Of a stretch of 33,109 nucleotides of DNA, positions 1 through 12,764 are shown one piece after another; position 1 is the stretch's first letter; each line of letters opens with the position of its first letter. The notes under the pieces are model-generated. The model was given only the letters and a program-made list of their open reading frames with translations. It had not been told where the DNA came from and did not search any database. Location of the stretch: the NCBI GenBank assembly GCA_036897625.1, contig JAYMTA010000257.1, positions 1 through 33,109 of the forward strand, written 5' to 3'. The position numbers and the translations under genes are program-made. The DNA comes from Pelargonium cotyledonis. Lineage: Eukaryota; Streptophyta; Magnoliopsida; Geraniales; Geraniaceae.

Positions 1-180
1 TGTTTGTTTCATCATATTGTACATGAAGGTAATAGAACTGCAGATTGGTTGACATGTTTCATCATTGTGGCTTGTTTGTTTCTATCTAAATGAATGTTCT
101 TATCATCCTCTATGAAGATGTTTTAATCTCTTTTCCGAAGAGTTTCGGTTTATGAAAAACCATATTAAATTGTTTTTCAG

Positions 181-268
181 TAGGCTACACAAGCTGCGTG
201 ACTGTGAAGAACACTTGCGTTCGATTTTCGCTCAACACAACTATAGAGAGATGGATAATGAACTTTAA
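181..268 (+). CDS. 3'-terminal exon of an unidentified gene (partial)
   Basis: A pyrimidine-rich stretch ending in TTTTTCAG (173-180) is a good splice acceptor. It is followed by an open frame that takes two bases from a missing upstream exon plus the first T here. The 28 codons begin RLHKLRDCEEHLR and end REMDNEL, then stop at TAA (266-268). The peptide is charged and likely helical. I do not recognise the family from so short a tail. The rest of the gene lies left of the window, and bases 1-180 would be its last intron. The downstream A/T-rich DNA would hold its 3' UTR. The acceptor, phase and in-frame stop are seen directly; that this is a real gene is inference. Confidence 0.5.
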
Positions 269-3200
269 TTGTGACTTACTCTTGAATGAAGATTAATTTG
301 AATATGATAAAATGGTTTTAAAAGTACTAACCACGAATTTACACATCTGCTTAAGAAACTCATGATTTAAACCGGTTTTTTTTTTTCAAAGTAGGGGTAC
401 TAATTCGGTCTATTATTGATAGTACAGGTACCCCTAAGGTAATTAATCCTTTAAACCCGTTTTTTTTTTTTTTTGGAAAACTCATGTTTAAATCAAATAT
501 TAATGACTTTCTACAGTCATTAGTGTACACAACACAGGTAAATGGAAAGTTGAGGCCAATCAATGAACCACGTCGTATGTGTTCTTTTTAGCATTACAAT
601 TGAAACATGACAAACAATTAAACATTTCTTTAATTAGCCACTCTTGGCTCTTGCTCCTTCCCATCGATAATTGAATGATTACATTCTGATAAGCAAATAA
701 TATTTTAATTTCTTTTCATGAAAAGTTCCAAAGCCCAGATACTGACACGACTCTCTAAACATTTATTTTATATATTGAAAATAATTGGTGCATGTATATT
801 ATATGTTCATAGACCAAATTATGACAATAATTAAAAAAGGATGATGAGTTAAATTTTGGCTCGACTAATAGAGAGAAATAAGAATATAAAAGTAAATATA
901 CTATGTTAATTTTTTAAAAAACAAAAAAAAAACTTTTATTTTAAGATAAATGGGGTACTTAATATATTTTTAATTTCAAATCAGATTACTTAACGAAAAT
1001 ACCAACGGCTAACAATTTTAAGTTCAGATTAAAAAAAAAAAAGTCCAGGAATCAATTTAAATTCAAATAAATATTCAAGAACCGAATTAAAATTTTCCTC
1101 AAAATAAATGGTTAATCAATCTTAGTTATTTGTATTATTAAAATCAATATATAGCAAGTGCAAATCTAGGGTTTTGCATTCCATCTTGCGTGCTCGTAGA
1201 TACAATTAATCTTATCCAACCTCATATTTAAACAGTGCGTTTAATGACGGAGTAAAACAAATTTGTGTTTGATACTAATGAATCCAATTAAGCAGCTAAA
1301 ATAGGAAAAAGAGTATCGACATTGAATAGACACAGTGTAGGCAGCTACATTGCATTTGAAAATTATTTAAAAAAAAAAAAGAAGGTGGATTGGATTGTAT
1401 TGGATTGGACAAAATAGCAAGAAATAAAATAAAAGTAAACAAAATTTCTTATCCTCTTCCATTGAAACCCCACATGAGATGTCCAATGTCCATCTTACAC
1501 AGATCTTTGTCTCCTCGGCTCCATTTTCAATTTGATAACCACAACGTAACAATTAAATCTTTGCCTTAAATGATGTCTCTTAATTAGTCTTAGCTAGTTT
1601 CCAGTCTATATATTAGATATTTATTCATATTTACTTTACATAACAGCCACAATTTGTATGATTATCGTGCTTCGTAACATTCTATGGTTTTGACTTTTAT
1701 TTATATATGCTTTTGAATTGTTTTGTACAAAGTCGGTTACGTTCAGTGCACAATAATTTCATTGAATTATTTCATATGAATTGATTGCTATTGCCATTGT
1801 CATTGTAAGGAGAGAAGTTGATAACGTACATCAATTCATATTATATATAAGAGTAAGAATTTCAATAAATTTATTATTGGTTGACACTCAATTAAGACTC
1901 ACAAATTCAGAAGAACAGATACGAGTTTTAATTTATAAGGGGAATATATCACCTCATTCCATTCTAATAAATTTGTGGGCGCAGATCGATCGAATATGTT
2001 TTTATTAAGTCACAACTATTAATTATTTTGGTTGAAACAACTCTTTGCTATATGTATGTGTATAAATCAAGAAATGACTAATGATAATATATATTGGTGT
2101 TAGCTTCTTGTAACCAGTTTACTATCATGTGTGTGTGTGTAGCATTGAGAAGCCTAAAGCTATATATATGGTATAGTTAGTGTGCTAAGAATATTAATAG
2201 AGCCATGGAAGTTGGGTGTGTTAATGGGTTTGGTTGGCTTGGTTAGGACCATGCTATGTAGTGTCAGTTTCAAAAGATGCATGCAACATAAATGAGTAAT
2301 GGCACATACAAATGTAATGGCTTTGGAATTTATGAGTAGAGAAAGTAGCGTCTCAATCAAGGAGCTGTGTCTGTGTGTGTGTTTGTCCACTTGTCTCTTA
2401 GCCATTTGAGAGACACTCACTGACTCTCATTTTCTGTGTTCACTAATGCAAAACCTCTTTTGGTTACTGCACCCACCCACAGTTTCAATTTCACTGCCCA
2501 CAGATCCATATGATATGGATCAACACAGGTGTGACCTCAATGCACATTTCATCTTCTGCGTTTCATAATTATTGATCCTCTCCAATTTGGAGCCCACTTC
2601 CTTTTCCTGCTTGTGCCCTTCCCTTCATTTCAAAGGCCACAATCAATTTCTGCAACTGTGGCTGTGGGTCCAAGCAATGTCCAGTTTTGTGCAAGTGAGC
2701 ACTGATCATCAGATTCATAGTACATTTTAGGGTTCAGTCAGGATGGTGATGGTACAACTTATTGGTTGAAGTTGAATTCTGTGTCTTGCAGGCTATTTGA
2801 ACTGATTAGAGATGGAGAACTCAATGCCTTTTCCTTACAGTTTCGTGGGCGAAGACAGAGAGTACATTCTCATTGTAGCTTCGTAAGCAGATCAACGAGA
2901 GATAGATATGAGCTCATTTCCGTTAGATCCACCGAAGAAAGATGGATAAGCGTATAGAAAGTCGAGAGAAAGAAGAGAAGAAGCTCATGCCTCTCAATCA
3001 GATTCCAAGTTGAAGTTCTCGTTTATACTTTCAGTATATCAAATCCTGACTAGATTATAAGTCAACTGTGCATGGTGAAACCTTACTACATGTGCATGTA
3101 TATAAAGAAAAGAAATGGACAGTTGAACAATACATCTCTGCTTATTGTTTGTACCATTCTTGGCCTAGTAAAGTTATTTGGGAAACTTACAAACCCATAT

Positions 3201-3334
3201 CTTACTACCTACTCTACTTCACAATGACATTACAGATTTAAGTTACATTTATGTCATTTCTGAGGAAGAAGAGCAGTTTAAAACGTATACCCGTGTTAGC
3301 GTGTTGCAACCCTCCCTTAGGCCTCAGAGGGTTT
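269..3334. other. Gene-poor intergenic stretch, about 3 kb
   Basis: No convincing coding exon was found on either strand. The DNA is AT-rich with many A or T runs. Open frames are short, lack family resemblance and are not joined by splice signals. It holds the small retroposon-like scar at 356-494 and A-rich stretches around 930-1100 that look like remnants of dispersed repeats. A 24-codon ATG frame at 2812-2886 is too short to support. The region separates the 3' ends of a plus-strand gene and the minus-strand PMT14 gene, so little promoter content is expected. Confidence 0.5.
356..494 (-). repeat. Small retroposon-like insertion with imperfect target-site duplication
   Basis: The sequence AACTCATGATTTAAA at 358-372 recurs, one base shorter, as AACTCATGTTTAAA at about 479-492. 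Between the copies is roughly 100 bp that, read on the minus strand, ends in a run of A (the T run at about 375-386) directly against the first copy. Target-site copies flanking an A-tailed body are what target-primed reverse transcription leaves. The minus-strand 5' side of the body also starts with an A run (T run at 461-474), so it may be a rearranged or dimeric fragment. The family is not recognised. Confidence 0.4.
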
Positions 3335-6300
3335 TTACTTGGCGTCGGATGTGGTGGTGGCGTTCCCGCCGCCTACCCAGTACTGTTTCACGGCAACCAG
3401 TATCTTCTTTGGCACAAGTGGGCCGTCCTCGTGATCCACCATTTTGGTATCCCACCTCATGCGTCCAGCTATTTTCCTCACTTTGTTAAGGGCATCAACT
3501 TCGTCCCTGAAGATGACTGACCCTTCAGGCCGCAAGATACGATCCATCTCTAGAAGGATGTCTTCAAAGTTGCACCTGTTTACGGATTCAAATAAGTAAT
3601 TCAATTTGATCAAACTTAACAACTTGTTTTACTTGACAAAAAAACAAATGGACGGACATTTGACTCCTAATATATAGTATTCAGGTAATTTCCTATAGCT
3701 TTATGTGGTTTTATTTTGTTGATTATAATATTTTTGAGTCATGGTAATTTCTTCAAAAGATAACATTCTTATCTTACAAGTGAAATGTTTGGTGCGAGTC
3801 ATGTGATTTCCGAACATTTACAAGGTCAACGACAAACCACACAAACATTCTTTCTGACATTCTGGGAGAAGAAGAGAAAAATGCTTACTTGTCCTCGTAC
3901 AAGCTAAATACTCCATTAGCATGAATTAGGTCATATGTCCTTGGGTAAGTAGAGAAGCCTTCACACCTGAAAGAATAAAGGGATGCATCTGTGCACTTTA
4001 GTTTTCAATGGAGATGAGCATCTAAGAATCCACAAAGTTTTACGTTATCAATGCAACCCAAAATATAAAAAAAAAAACAAACCATTTCGCAAACAAAGTT
4101 GGGGTTTGTCAATGTTTATCATGTATTACTAATTTCATTTCACCTAGTGAGGTGGCAAGCCCAAGCTTTAACAAAGAACCGAACCGGTCCACCTATTGTG
4201 TCCCAGTTGGTACGCTCTTCAAAACATTGTTTATAACATCCATGGAACCCATTTATGATAAAAATGGAATTAGTATCATACGATAAAGATTGGCGATTAA
4301 GAAAATTCATGGAACCCATTTATAACAGCCATTTGGAAACGGCACAAATGAATACATTTTCCATTTAAGAAAATTCTGGAAAATGACAATTTTCTATCAC
4401 TACAGAGCCCCCAAGTGACTCTTCATGTAACAATTGAAACTCATTAGCAGCTACAAGACAACTGATATGGAATTAGAAGTTTATCTTAGGACAAGAAAGA
4501 ATAGTGACAACAGAAAAGTAGAAAAGGTTCACAGAAAAAATACCAGTCGTGATATATGCCAATGAGTCCTCTCTCATAAATGACACCTAAAGTGTTCTGC
4601 GCAATTGTAGGCACAACATTCATCACCCATGATTTGGGTGATTCAAGCGCAGCAGCAAATCCTCCAAGTTCAGCATTCATGTCCATCACATTCCGATATC
4701 TTGTAGTGCCTATTAATCTATTGATCCTTTTGTAAGCATTTACGTGCTTCTTCCAAAGTTTGTTGTCCTCCTGGTAAGATTCAATTGTCACCCCATCAAC
4801 AAGTCCCTTTGCTATTCGAGGAGGCACTGCAAAAAGCCGCGCTGGAAACTTCTTCAATTCCCCCCCTGCCACTTCATCCGCACTGTTTACCTTGGGGTAC
4901 GGGGTAAAACACGTCTCTATTTTCTTGTACCTAAACCACAACATAAACCCTGAAAATTAGAATAGAGTAAAGGAAATAGAAATGAGCTAGAAATTTGGAA
5001 GAGCTTAAGATATAAATCAAACTGAAACAATACAATGAAAATTGACCTTCGCTTGTCACGAGTTAACAGGCCACTTAGTACAACTCTTATAACAAGTTTG
5101 TAATGATCAAGAATGAATCAGAGTGAATGCTCAAAAGTTATTAACAACAAGCATAAAAACATCATAATGTTGAAGTTCACAACCACACAACTGGCAGAGA
5201 GACCACCGTCCCCTATGATACTCATGGATGATGGATCAATAGCCAAACTTTTACAATCAGCACAACTCAAACCCAAGACAACAGAAAAATCTCCAAGCAT
5301 AAATAACCATATTATGATTCTGTTTTAGTAAAAAGCAATTACCAAAATACTAACCGTTACCTCTAAACAAGAAAACATAGAGACTAAACATGCAGTGACT
5401 CACCAGACATCATCAGCATTCTTTGATTGACATATATTAGTAGACTTCTTTTTGCAGGATTTGTTATTTATTTTTTTCTTGAAAATTGCAATGTCCCCCT
5501 TCTCGTACTTCTTCTCCCAGCAAAGAGAACTAGCCAGCTCTTCAATCCTTGTTTGCTCTGCATGGAGATCCTCCTTAGTTCGCTTCCACGTTTTGTAGTA
5601 TGTCTTCCAATTAATTGGAGGACCAGACAAGATCCAGTAACCACCAGGTCTAAGGACTCTATCAACTTCCATTAGATAGGTTCCATCTGTTATCAACATT
5701 AAATGGATATCAAGGAGTGAGTATCATCGTTACTTGCAGTTACGAACAAATCAAATAACTTTCTGACTAATGGGATATTTTCACACGTCTTCTTAAAGCA
5801 ATAAGTGTCTTAATAGTCCATGCATGTCTTGCATTAACAGATACAAGAGACCTATAATACTTAACCATGATTTTAGGACAAACTACACTTACCATTTGCT
5901 GACCATGGTATAAGACATCTAGAGCACTGAGCCATGTCAAAGGCTCTAGCTGGGTATGGAAGACGAATTGATCCAAGAACACCAATGATAGCAGGAACAC
6001 CTCGTTCCAATGCGAACTGTACCTGTGCTTCATGATTGTCTCGAGGTGCAAATGACATTGCCAATACATTTCTCTTCATTAGATATGCACCCCAGCTTGC
6101 AACCTGCATCATGATGGTCATTAAGTTCACAAACAAAGACAGAATAAGTACCTATCAGTAATCCTTGAGGAGCAAGATATACATTTGAAATCTATAAACA
6201 TACCCCGCAGCCAGTATCCAATGCTGTTCGGACAGTGCCGTCTGCAATTGGAATCACCGATGCAAGTTCATCAATGTATGCATCTGCGCCTTGTGGAAAC

Positions 6301-6836
6301 ATTGTCCCCCCACCTGGAAATTTGAAAACGTCTCCCTGATATTGCACCCAGTTCTGCACAGCCTTCTCAACTGTCAAACTCTTATGAGGAACATTAGCAT
6401 AGTGGACATAGTCACGACCTTTTGGCCAGGGAAATGGAGTCTTATACCCCTTAGGCGCTGGAATAAGACAATGCAGTTTTTCCTCATCTGGAGGGCAATG
6501 TCTTTCTCTGTATATCATATTTTCCCTGGGGAACTTCATCGCTCGATCTTGTTCTTGGCAGGGAGTATAATCAGTGTATTTATCAGCACATGGCTTGAAC
6601 TCTTCAACTTTTGGTTCAGAAGGTTCAATAGCAGCAACATCATTGTGATGAGTTTCGAAGCTCAAATTGTGAACGATGTTGCAGTCCGCCTGCTTCGTTA
6701 TCTCTAAGGCTATACTATCTCCTTTTCCAAAACCACTTTTCTGCCATGCACCCAGTATGTAAAAAAAACAGCACAGACCAAGCACAATGAAAATAGACAC
6801 GGGGCTCCGTCTTTTGTTATTATGCTTAGAACCCAT
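3335..6836 (-). CDS. PMT14: Probable methyltransferase PMT14 (DUF248 family)
   Basis: Six coding exons on the minus strand: 6836-6204, 6103-5893, 5686-5404, 4930-4544, 3966-3889 and 3575-3335. All junctions are GT-AG, phases agree, and they join into 1833 nt (610 aa), the usual size for Arabidopsis PMT2/PMT14. The protein starts MGSKHNN like PMT14; the frame upstream of 6836 has no ATG, which fixes the start. It is a type II Golgi membrane protein by family: short basic N-terminus, one membrane segment (about residues 14-31), then a lumenal stem and the methyltransferase region. The SAM-binding motif DTGCG ends at residue 211 and VASWG opens exon 2. Other conserved blocks are [40 protein letters not shown] and LRPEG. 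The family is thought to methylate pectin (homogalacturonan) in the Golgi; activity of this member is inference. Residue 463 is Glu where relatives have Gly (MDMNAG). Downstream (to about 3.1 kb) lies its 3' UTR. Confidence 0.93.
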
Positions 6837-7972
6837 GATATGGTTAAGCAAATTCAGTGAAGGCCGCCGTGATGTGCTGCGAACTTAGAATGCAGTGCCT
6901 TGCTGCAGAACATAAACAGTAAAGTTAAAGCTAAATAAAAAGTAATTTTCTATAAAAACACAACACTCATACCACTGAAGATACATATTGTTATTATGGA
7001 AGCATTGAATATGCAATAACTAGCCACTGTGAACTGAGATAAGGGCAGTTCTGCCCTTTCATTTAGAAAGGTCGCAACTCGAAATCATAAAAGATTTTAT
7101 GGAATCAAAATTTCAAATCATGAATAACCCATTTAGAAGATTATGATTTAGAATAGAAAATAGTATGAAAGATTTTGAAGTGGACATTCTTAAAGGAGAA
7201 AATTTAAGCTCCCCAAAAGAGTAACATTAGTTATTAATTCATTTTCATCAGCATTCAGCCATTAGTATACCAACAACTATTAACAACATAAAAATTCAGA
7301 TCCATGTCATAAAACTCTAAATAAGCTAAAGAAGCACACCAAACAAAATCCAAGATCAATCATAAAATGCAAAAATAATAATAAAGATATCCAGATTGAG
7401 ACAGCACCAATATACATTAAAATAGTGATAGATCTCCAAATAAGGATCCAGGAAAACAATTTAGAAAACAAAGATTTGGCATTGACCCAGTCAACCCCTT
7501 CTATTTAGCTAAAATAAATCAGCCTCTAACAGCTACATAGCTCCTTTCTTGTTATTTCACAATATATCAAGAGATTGGAATTTGCAAATCTAACACTACA
7601 ATTACAAATCGAACAGACCTGCCAAATTTACAGCTATATAAAAGTTCACTGTCTAGATTTGGTTTTTCAAATGCCCTGATTTGGAACCTAAATCTAAGCC
7701 AAAATCCAAATTAGAAAGAAGAACCTAATCGACAGATCCAACAACAGCAATAGTAAATGAGCAAGCGAAACAGCTAAAAAAGAAGAAGAAAAAAGAACAA
7801 TGTAGTAGCTAAGAAATATAGAGTTGACGAATCTGGAAATGAATGTAAGCAAGAAATAGAGATGGTAATTAGTAATCACCTGAAGAAAGGTTGGATTTTT
7901 GAAACTTCCAGCTCCTACTGGAAGCAATGGGTATGAGCTGAAAGCTAAAAGAGCTCTCTCTTTGTCTGTCTC

Positions 7973-8023
<51 letters not shown>

Positions 8024-8030
8024 AAGTTGT
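6837..8030 (-). other. 5' UTR, leader intron and core promoter of PMT14
   Basis: The minus strand carries a strong donor, CTTCAG followed by GTGATT (exon end 7880), and an acceptor TTCTGCAG just before 6902. A leader exon upstream of 7880 is therefore probably joined to 6902-6837 by an intron of about 977 nt (7879-6903). A long 5' UTR intron is common in this family. I see no coding potential here; the 77-codon frame at 7694-7927 crosses the donor and resembles nothing. The leader exon probably begins in or upstream of the microsatellite at 7973-8020, but the transcription start cannot be fixed from sequence. Confidence 0.6.
7973..8020. repeat. Compound (TG)n(GA)n microsatellite in the PMT14 leader
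   Basis: About ten TG units (7973-7992) run directly into about fourteen GA units (7992-8020). In the sense of the PMT14 transcript this is (CT)n followed by (CA)n, just upstream of or within the first non-coding exon. CT-rich leaders and GAGA tracts are frequent around plant transcription starts. The tract is probably length-polymorphic. Confidence 0.9.
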
Positions 8031-9018
8031 CAGTGAGTATAGTGAGAGCCAGCTAGGTAGAGATATAGAATCTATATTACAAACAGTGTCGAGTTCAGTT
8101 TAGAATATAAAATAATTAAATAAATATGGGTTTAAGTTTAAGTACAGTTTTAAGGTAAAATAGAAGGATCTGAAATATCACTTCTATTTCTCTGTGTTGG
8201 AGAGTTGTGAGTCTGAGACTGAGGAGTGGTGGACCTGTTGGTCTGAAATCCGAATCAACCGACAGAAAGATCCTCTGTTCTAGGCTGCACCTTATGATCA
8301 TTAGCCTACATGCTTATGATTTTTTTTCGTTTCTACCATTAGGTTCACGAACGAATCCGCATACTCGCCAGTAGCTTACGGTTTCTTTGCATGTACAAAA
8401 ATCGTTCTTTATGTAACGAACAGATATTATTACCGAAATTCTATTTTCATGTTAACGAACTCTGTGAATCTTATTTTAAAATTTGGTGTACTTTTATCCA
8501 GTGTTGTTAAATGCTATGGGTGTGGGATTATTGTCGAGTGTTGTGTTTGGATATCTGGGTTTTGGGACCCTCAAATTTGAAGAGGGTATGTATGGAAAGA
8601 AAACAATAAAGCCGAATAATGGAATCAATTTACCATCATTTCATGCCCAAAATAATTAAGCAGAGAAAAGGAAAAACATAATGTCATGCATTAAAAGGTT
8701 ATGGGTGATATGGCATCTATAGTATATTTAGGTCCACTCCAATTACCATCTACCAGATCCATCTTTTTAGCACTTTTTATAACCTGCATCCCGTCCCATT
8801 CTAAATTTTGTGGGACTTGGTAACTGTCCGTTCAATGTACTACAGTTCTGATCTCAGATCAGACAGTCAGGTGAGGAGCCAATATTTGTTATGGTGTTTT
8901 ACAACTTGGGTGCATACGGCGACCTCCATAGCTAACAGATCGTGTAGTTACGTTTTACATAATTGTGTTTTATCACACATCAGAACAGATCGGGCTCTTT
9001 CTTTGTAAAGAAACTGTG
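8031..9018. other. Intergenic stretch between PMT14 and the MSC gene
   Basis: This stretch holds the distal PMT14 promoter on the left and the 3' flank of the MSC-domain gene on the right (both genes read leftward). No exon or RNA gene was found. The short frames at 8116-8301 and 8808-9008 have no recognisable content and no flanking splice signals. Confidence 0.5.
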
Positions 9019-12000
9019 TCAAAACATCAGTACTTTGGGCACAGGTGCGCGGAAGTTATGGTTCCCTGCATAAATGTTGAATCATTTCCCAGTAAATCAC
9101 TATGTCCAAGAAAATTTATCATGAAACAAAGGCAAATATGAACAATTTAGCCACTTACCCGCTTTCAATTCATGACGCTGTTGGTTAGCATTTATGACTA
9201 TACCGTCACCATCACTTGATTTAAATTTGCTGGCTTCTCCTTTTCTCATCTTCCCGGAGGAGCTGAGAGACCCTTCAACTATAGTATTGAGAGAAAACAT
9301 GTTATAGTTGTGGAAAGTTGTAAATGGTAAGATACTTGAAACGCTCAAACTCAATGCATGCAACCAAACTTTCATAGCTCTAAGCAATTAGCATTTAGGT
9401 AGTGTTTAGGTCCTTCTCAGGACTGAAAAGTTTAAATCCAAACATGAAGAATGAGAATCTCCTTCCTATGCCTCACATATTTCTTGATCATTTATTCAAA
9501 AGTAGCAAATTCAAAAGCAAAGTTGGTGACATTTGCTGATAATTATCAGCAGGCACTGATATTATGTAGAAATAGGTGGGCAGTTGTGATAGCAAATTTT
9601 AACAAGGTAAGAAATTAGGCTAAATTCCAATAGCCAATTAAGTTAAAATAATACACCTTCCATACCTTGCCATTCCCACACCTCCTTTGGTTCACCCTTT
9701 ACCACCTTTGGATACCAATCTATACGAGAATCTTCTTGAACCAACTCCTGGACCTGCAAGGGACACAACATATAGATTAAAGGGCCTTGACCATATAAAC
9801 CGAATGTTTGGAGTATTAAGCATTGGATTTTACACAAATCCAAAATTTCAAATGAAATCCAAGAATCCAAACGGAGCATTATTGTGTCACTCGGATACAT
9901 GTTCTTTCTTTATACTAAAAGGAGCAAAACGACTGAAGTAACATAATTATATTTAAAAAATAGTTATGGGAAGAAAAATCACATTATTTTAGTTAATTAA
10001 TTTTTTTTTGTGAATTTACTCTTATATTTGGTAATTAGTTTCATATAATGCACGAAACTGTATGCATTTTCAATCACCGGAGTCACCAACTAGCAGCAAA
10101 TTTGGACCTGAAAACATGACCAGTAACAACGAACAAGGCAATGGAAAAACAAACAAATCTGCAGGAAAATCAGGTCAAAGACAAATAAGACTACCTTTTT
10201 CCATAACACAGGGTCCTTTCGTTCTTCTGGCGAAAGAAGAGAGTCTCGCAACCAAGAGGCAACTACCCAAGGTTCACATCCACCAGTTCCACTCTTCAAG
10301 GCATTCTCCTCAAGTATGTCACAAATCTATAACAAGGGCAGCAATATGATTAATGTATCTTAGCAAAACTAAGCAGATTTAATCAGCTAGAAGGTCAAAG
10401 AATATAAATAAAGTAACTAGAATAACATTAACTCTAGGCGAGATAGACGTATCAACCTAGGGTTTTGCAAGACTGAAGTTAAGGTTCCTATTATACTCAT
10501 GAGAGTAGAATAGGCAGTTTGTTAAAATAATAGGATCCCATCCTTGACCAAGAACATAGACATATGATCCCATTGGTAGCCATTGATGAACCCGTCTCTA
10601 GACTTTACTTTATTGCAACTAGCTGTTACAGAATTAGTTTAGTTCTAAGCTTTTCATAAATCAACACTCCAGCTTCTAGGAAGAGTGCATATACTGGGAG
10701 CTTGATAGGATTTCCCTGAGGATACGATACTCTTACATTCATACTTTAATCTTTGTTCGACCCATGCTTCTTAGCGGCATCAACACATTTGACTCTCACC
10801 AATGCCACCATCATACTCAAATGACACATATGACTCAACCCACACCAAGTTTCGCAGCCATCCACCAACAAAATCACCTGTGCTGTAGTTCTAATTAGAT
10901 TAAATTATCTAATAACAATTATATTAGATCAAACTATAAACACCGCTATAGTTAGATTCAAACTTCTTTTATCAAATAGGAATAGAACTCCACGATGAAA
11001 ATCTTGAAGCAAGAATCATCAAGAAAGAATGAAGAATCAATTAAGAAAATAATTTTTTATCAACATATCGCTTACAATCTATTTCTCCGTTTATCATCCC
11101 AGATTCATGCATATTTATTTTGGTCTCAGAAAAGGTGCTAACTGAATGGCGTTTCATTGTTAACTAACTTTAGATATTGTACACTTGTTCGAATTCTTCA
11201 GCCCATAATTTCATTCTATAGCTCGGTTTTATTTTTAGACTATATGATGAAAGTGTGTGCGTGCCAGCATCTGCTACAGTCTAATGAATGAGAGGTTAAC
11301 TATTATTGGTTGTAGACCTCATGAAAAGAACACCCAGCCTCACGTTCACGTACCTCACAATAAAGCTTTTCAGCTCTAGTTGATAGCCGCCGTCTCCTAT
11401 GAAGTTTTAAGAGTAACAATGCGCATCCAGTGAGCTGTATACCTGAATATTGTCAACTACTTCAACATGTTGATACCAAAACATAAGCATTGAGAAGAAG
11501 CACAGAGAATAGTATACCAAAGCAAAAACTGGCATAATAGTTACAGCATGCTGGGAGATCCATTGGCGGACAACACATGTAAATGGCCTATAATGTTGTG
11601 CCAGCAAATCTGGACACTTCAACTCTTTGATCCTTTAAAAGAAAAACAAATTTGAAGTGGAATGCTCAGAGTACAATCAAGTCTTTCAGTTAAACATGAA
11701 TGGAACATATAATGTAAGACTGTAAGAGAGCATACCCATAAGACCTTGTCCTTGTCTCCAGTACTTTATCAGTCCTCTCCATTGCTTTCTGTTTTGCATA
11801 CAAATAAATGGCACCATCTGGACCAAAATTTCCCCCCAGCTCCAGTCCATCTAAATCATTCCATATTTCCTCCTCTCGAACCTGCAAACAAATGGTTACC
11901 ATATTAAATGAAAAGATGCCGGAAACAAATCACGAGCATCAGTGCATTTTCGACCACTTGTATATAAATAGTTCTCAGAAAGGTAACACACCCAATCTAT

Positions 12001-12764
12001 GCCGGTTCCATCACACAAAAACTGAGCATATGCTTGACAGAGGTGAACTTCTATCCAATCAGACTGCTCTTGCATCACATTAAATTTCCAAATTAGAAAT
12101 GCACACACACAAATTCAACAACTATGCATAATTTTCCGAGGACAGAAACCAGAAAGCACAAGATACTTAATAAACCCACAAGTTTCATAGCTGTTTGACT
12201 AATTTCTCCATCTTCCACACAGAACTTCCCAAGCTTTTTGTAACCAAGAAAACATTCAAACTTGCCATTGGAACACTCTCCGTTGCTCGGACAAGGTTCA
12301 CAATCATCTGCAATAATATGCAATTTTACATCAGTGCACGGTGTCATACTAATCAGGAGTTGAAAACATGATCACCAATCATTTTCTTTTGCAGCACTAT
12401 AAAACTGGAAATTTCTTAGAATGAGCTGAAGAAGAACAAACAATGCATTATTCTAGGTCAAAACGAGAAAGGCGTGCTCAATTCCCATGAGATTATCGGT
12501 GATTGATTACGTAATCCACTCACCGGAGAAGGAATCGAGGTAATCAACATTGCTGTTGCAGAACGGTTTCGGTTCCTGGTAGAGGAATGATGTGAAGAAA
12601 TTGCAGGCCAGAGTAACCGATAATGCAATCGCGAGTACCGTCACCAGCCTCGGCAACTCCTCCTTCGACGGGAAGAAACCCGGCGGAGGCTCCATCGGCG
12701 GTTTCGCCGGAGAAGACTCGAGTCTTAATTTCGGTTTCAAGCGCTTTTTGGGTGTGGAAGCCAT
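9019..12764 (-). CDS. MAN1/Src1 C-terminal (MSC) domain membrane protein
   Basis: Ten exons on the minus strand: 12764-12524, 12307-12180, 12063-11992, 11881-11736, 11632-11518, 11434-11354, 10326-10195, 9753-9666, 9278-9159 and 9065-9019. Phases agree throughout and the sum is 1170 nt (389 aa). The N-terminus (MASTPKKRLKPK) is basic and proline-rich. A first membrane segment lies at about 39-62, followed by a cysteine-rich stretch (CEPCPSNGEC, then CFLGYKKLGKFC at about 84-108). A second membrane segment (about 224-245) ends in KLHRRRR, followed by STRAEKLY, DILEENAL, EPWVVASWLRD and a winged-helix-like block ending EVWEWQ (about 262-334). The tail is NHNFRAPVPKVLMF. This is the order of the MSC domain of inner-nuclear-membrane proteins MAN1, Src1 and Heh, matching the plant At5g46560 type, which lacks an obvious LEM motif. 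A nuclear-envelope location is inference. Intron 5 has two acceptors 8 nt apart; only the inner one keeps the frame. Confidence 0.88.

Noticed and set aside
2812..2886. 24-codon ATG frame (MENSMPFPYSF...)
   Set aside because: No homology, no context and too short to distinguish from chance.
4241..4323. 16-bp direct repeat (CATGGAACCCATTTAT at 4241 and 4308) in a PMT14 intron
   Set aside because: Could be a target duplication, but the 51 bp between has no A tail or inverted ends; treated as a chance or local duplication.
6291..6707. 138-codon plus-strand frame
   Set aside because: Antisense shadow of PMT14 exon 1.
6837..6851. Five-residue N-terminal extension of PMT14
   Set aside because: It would start at TTG; the first ATG is at 6836 and matches the family's MGSKH start.
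7973..8020. Regular repeats as a possible CRISPR-like array
   Set aside because: They are simple dinucleotide microsatellites without spacers, in a plant genome.
11435..11442. An 8-nt intron (GTATACAG) in the MSC gene
   Set aside because: Far too short to be spliced; an 83-nt intron 11517-11435 with a good donor keeps the frame and restores the family sequence.
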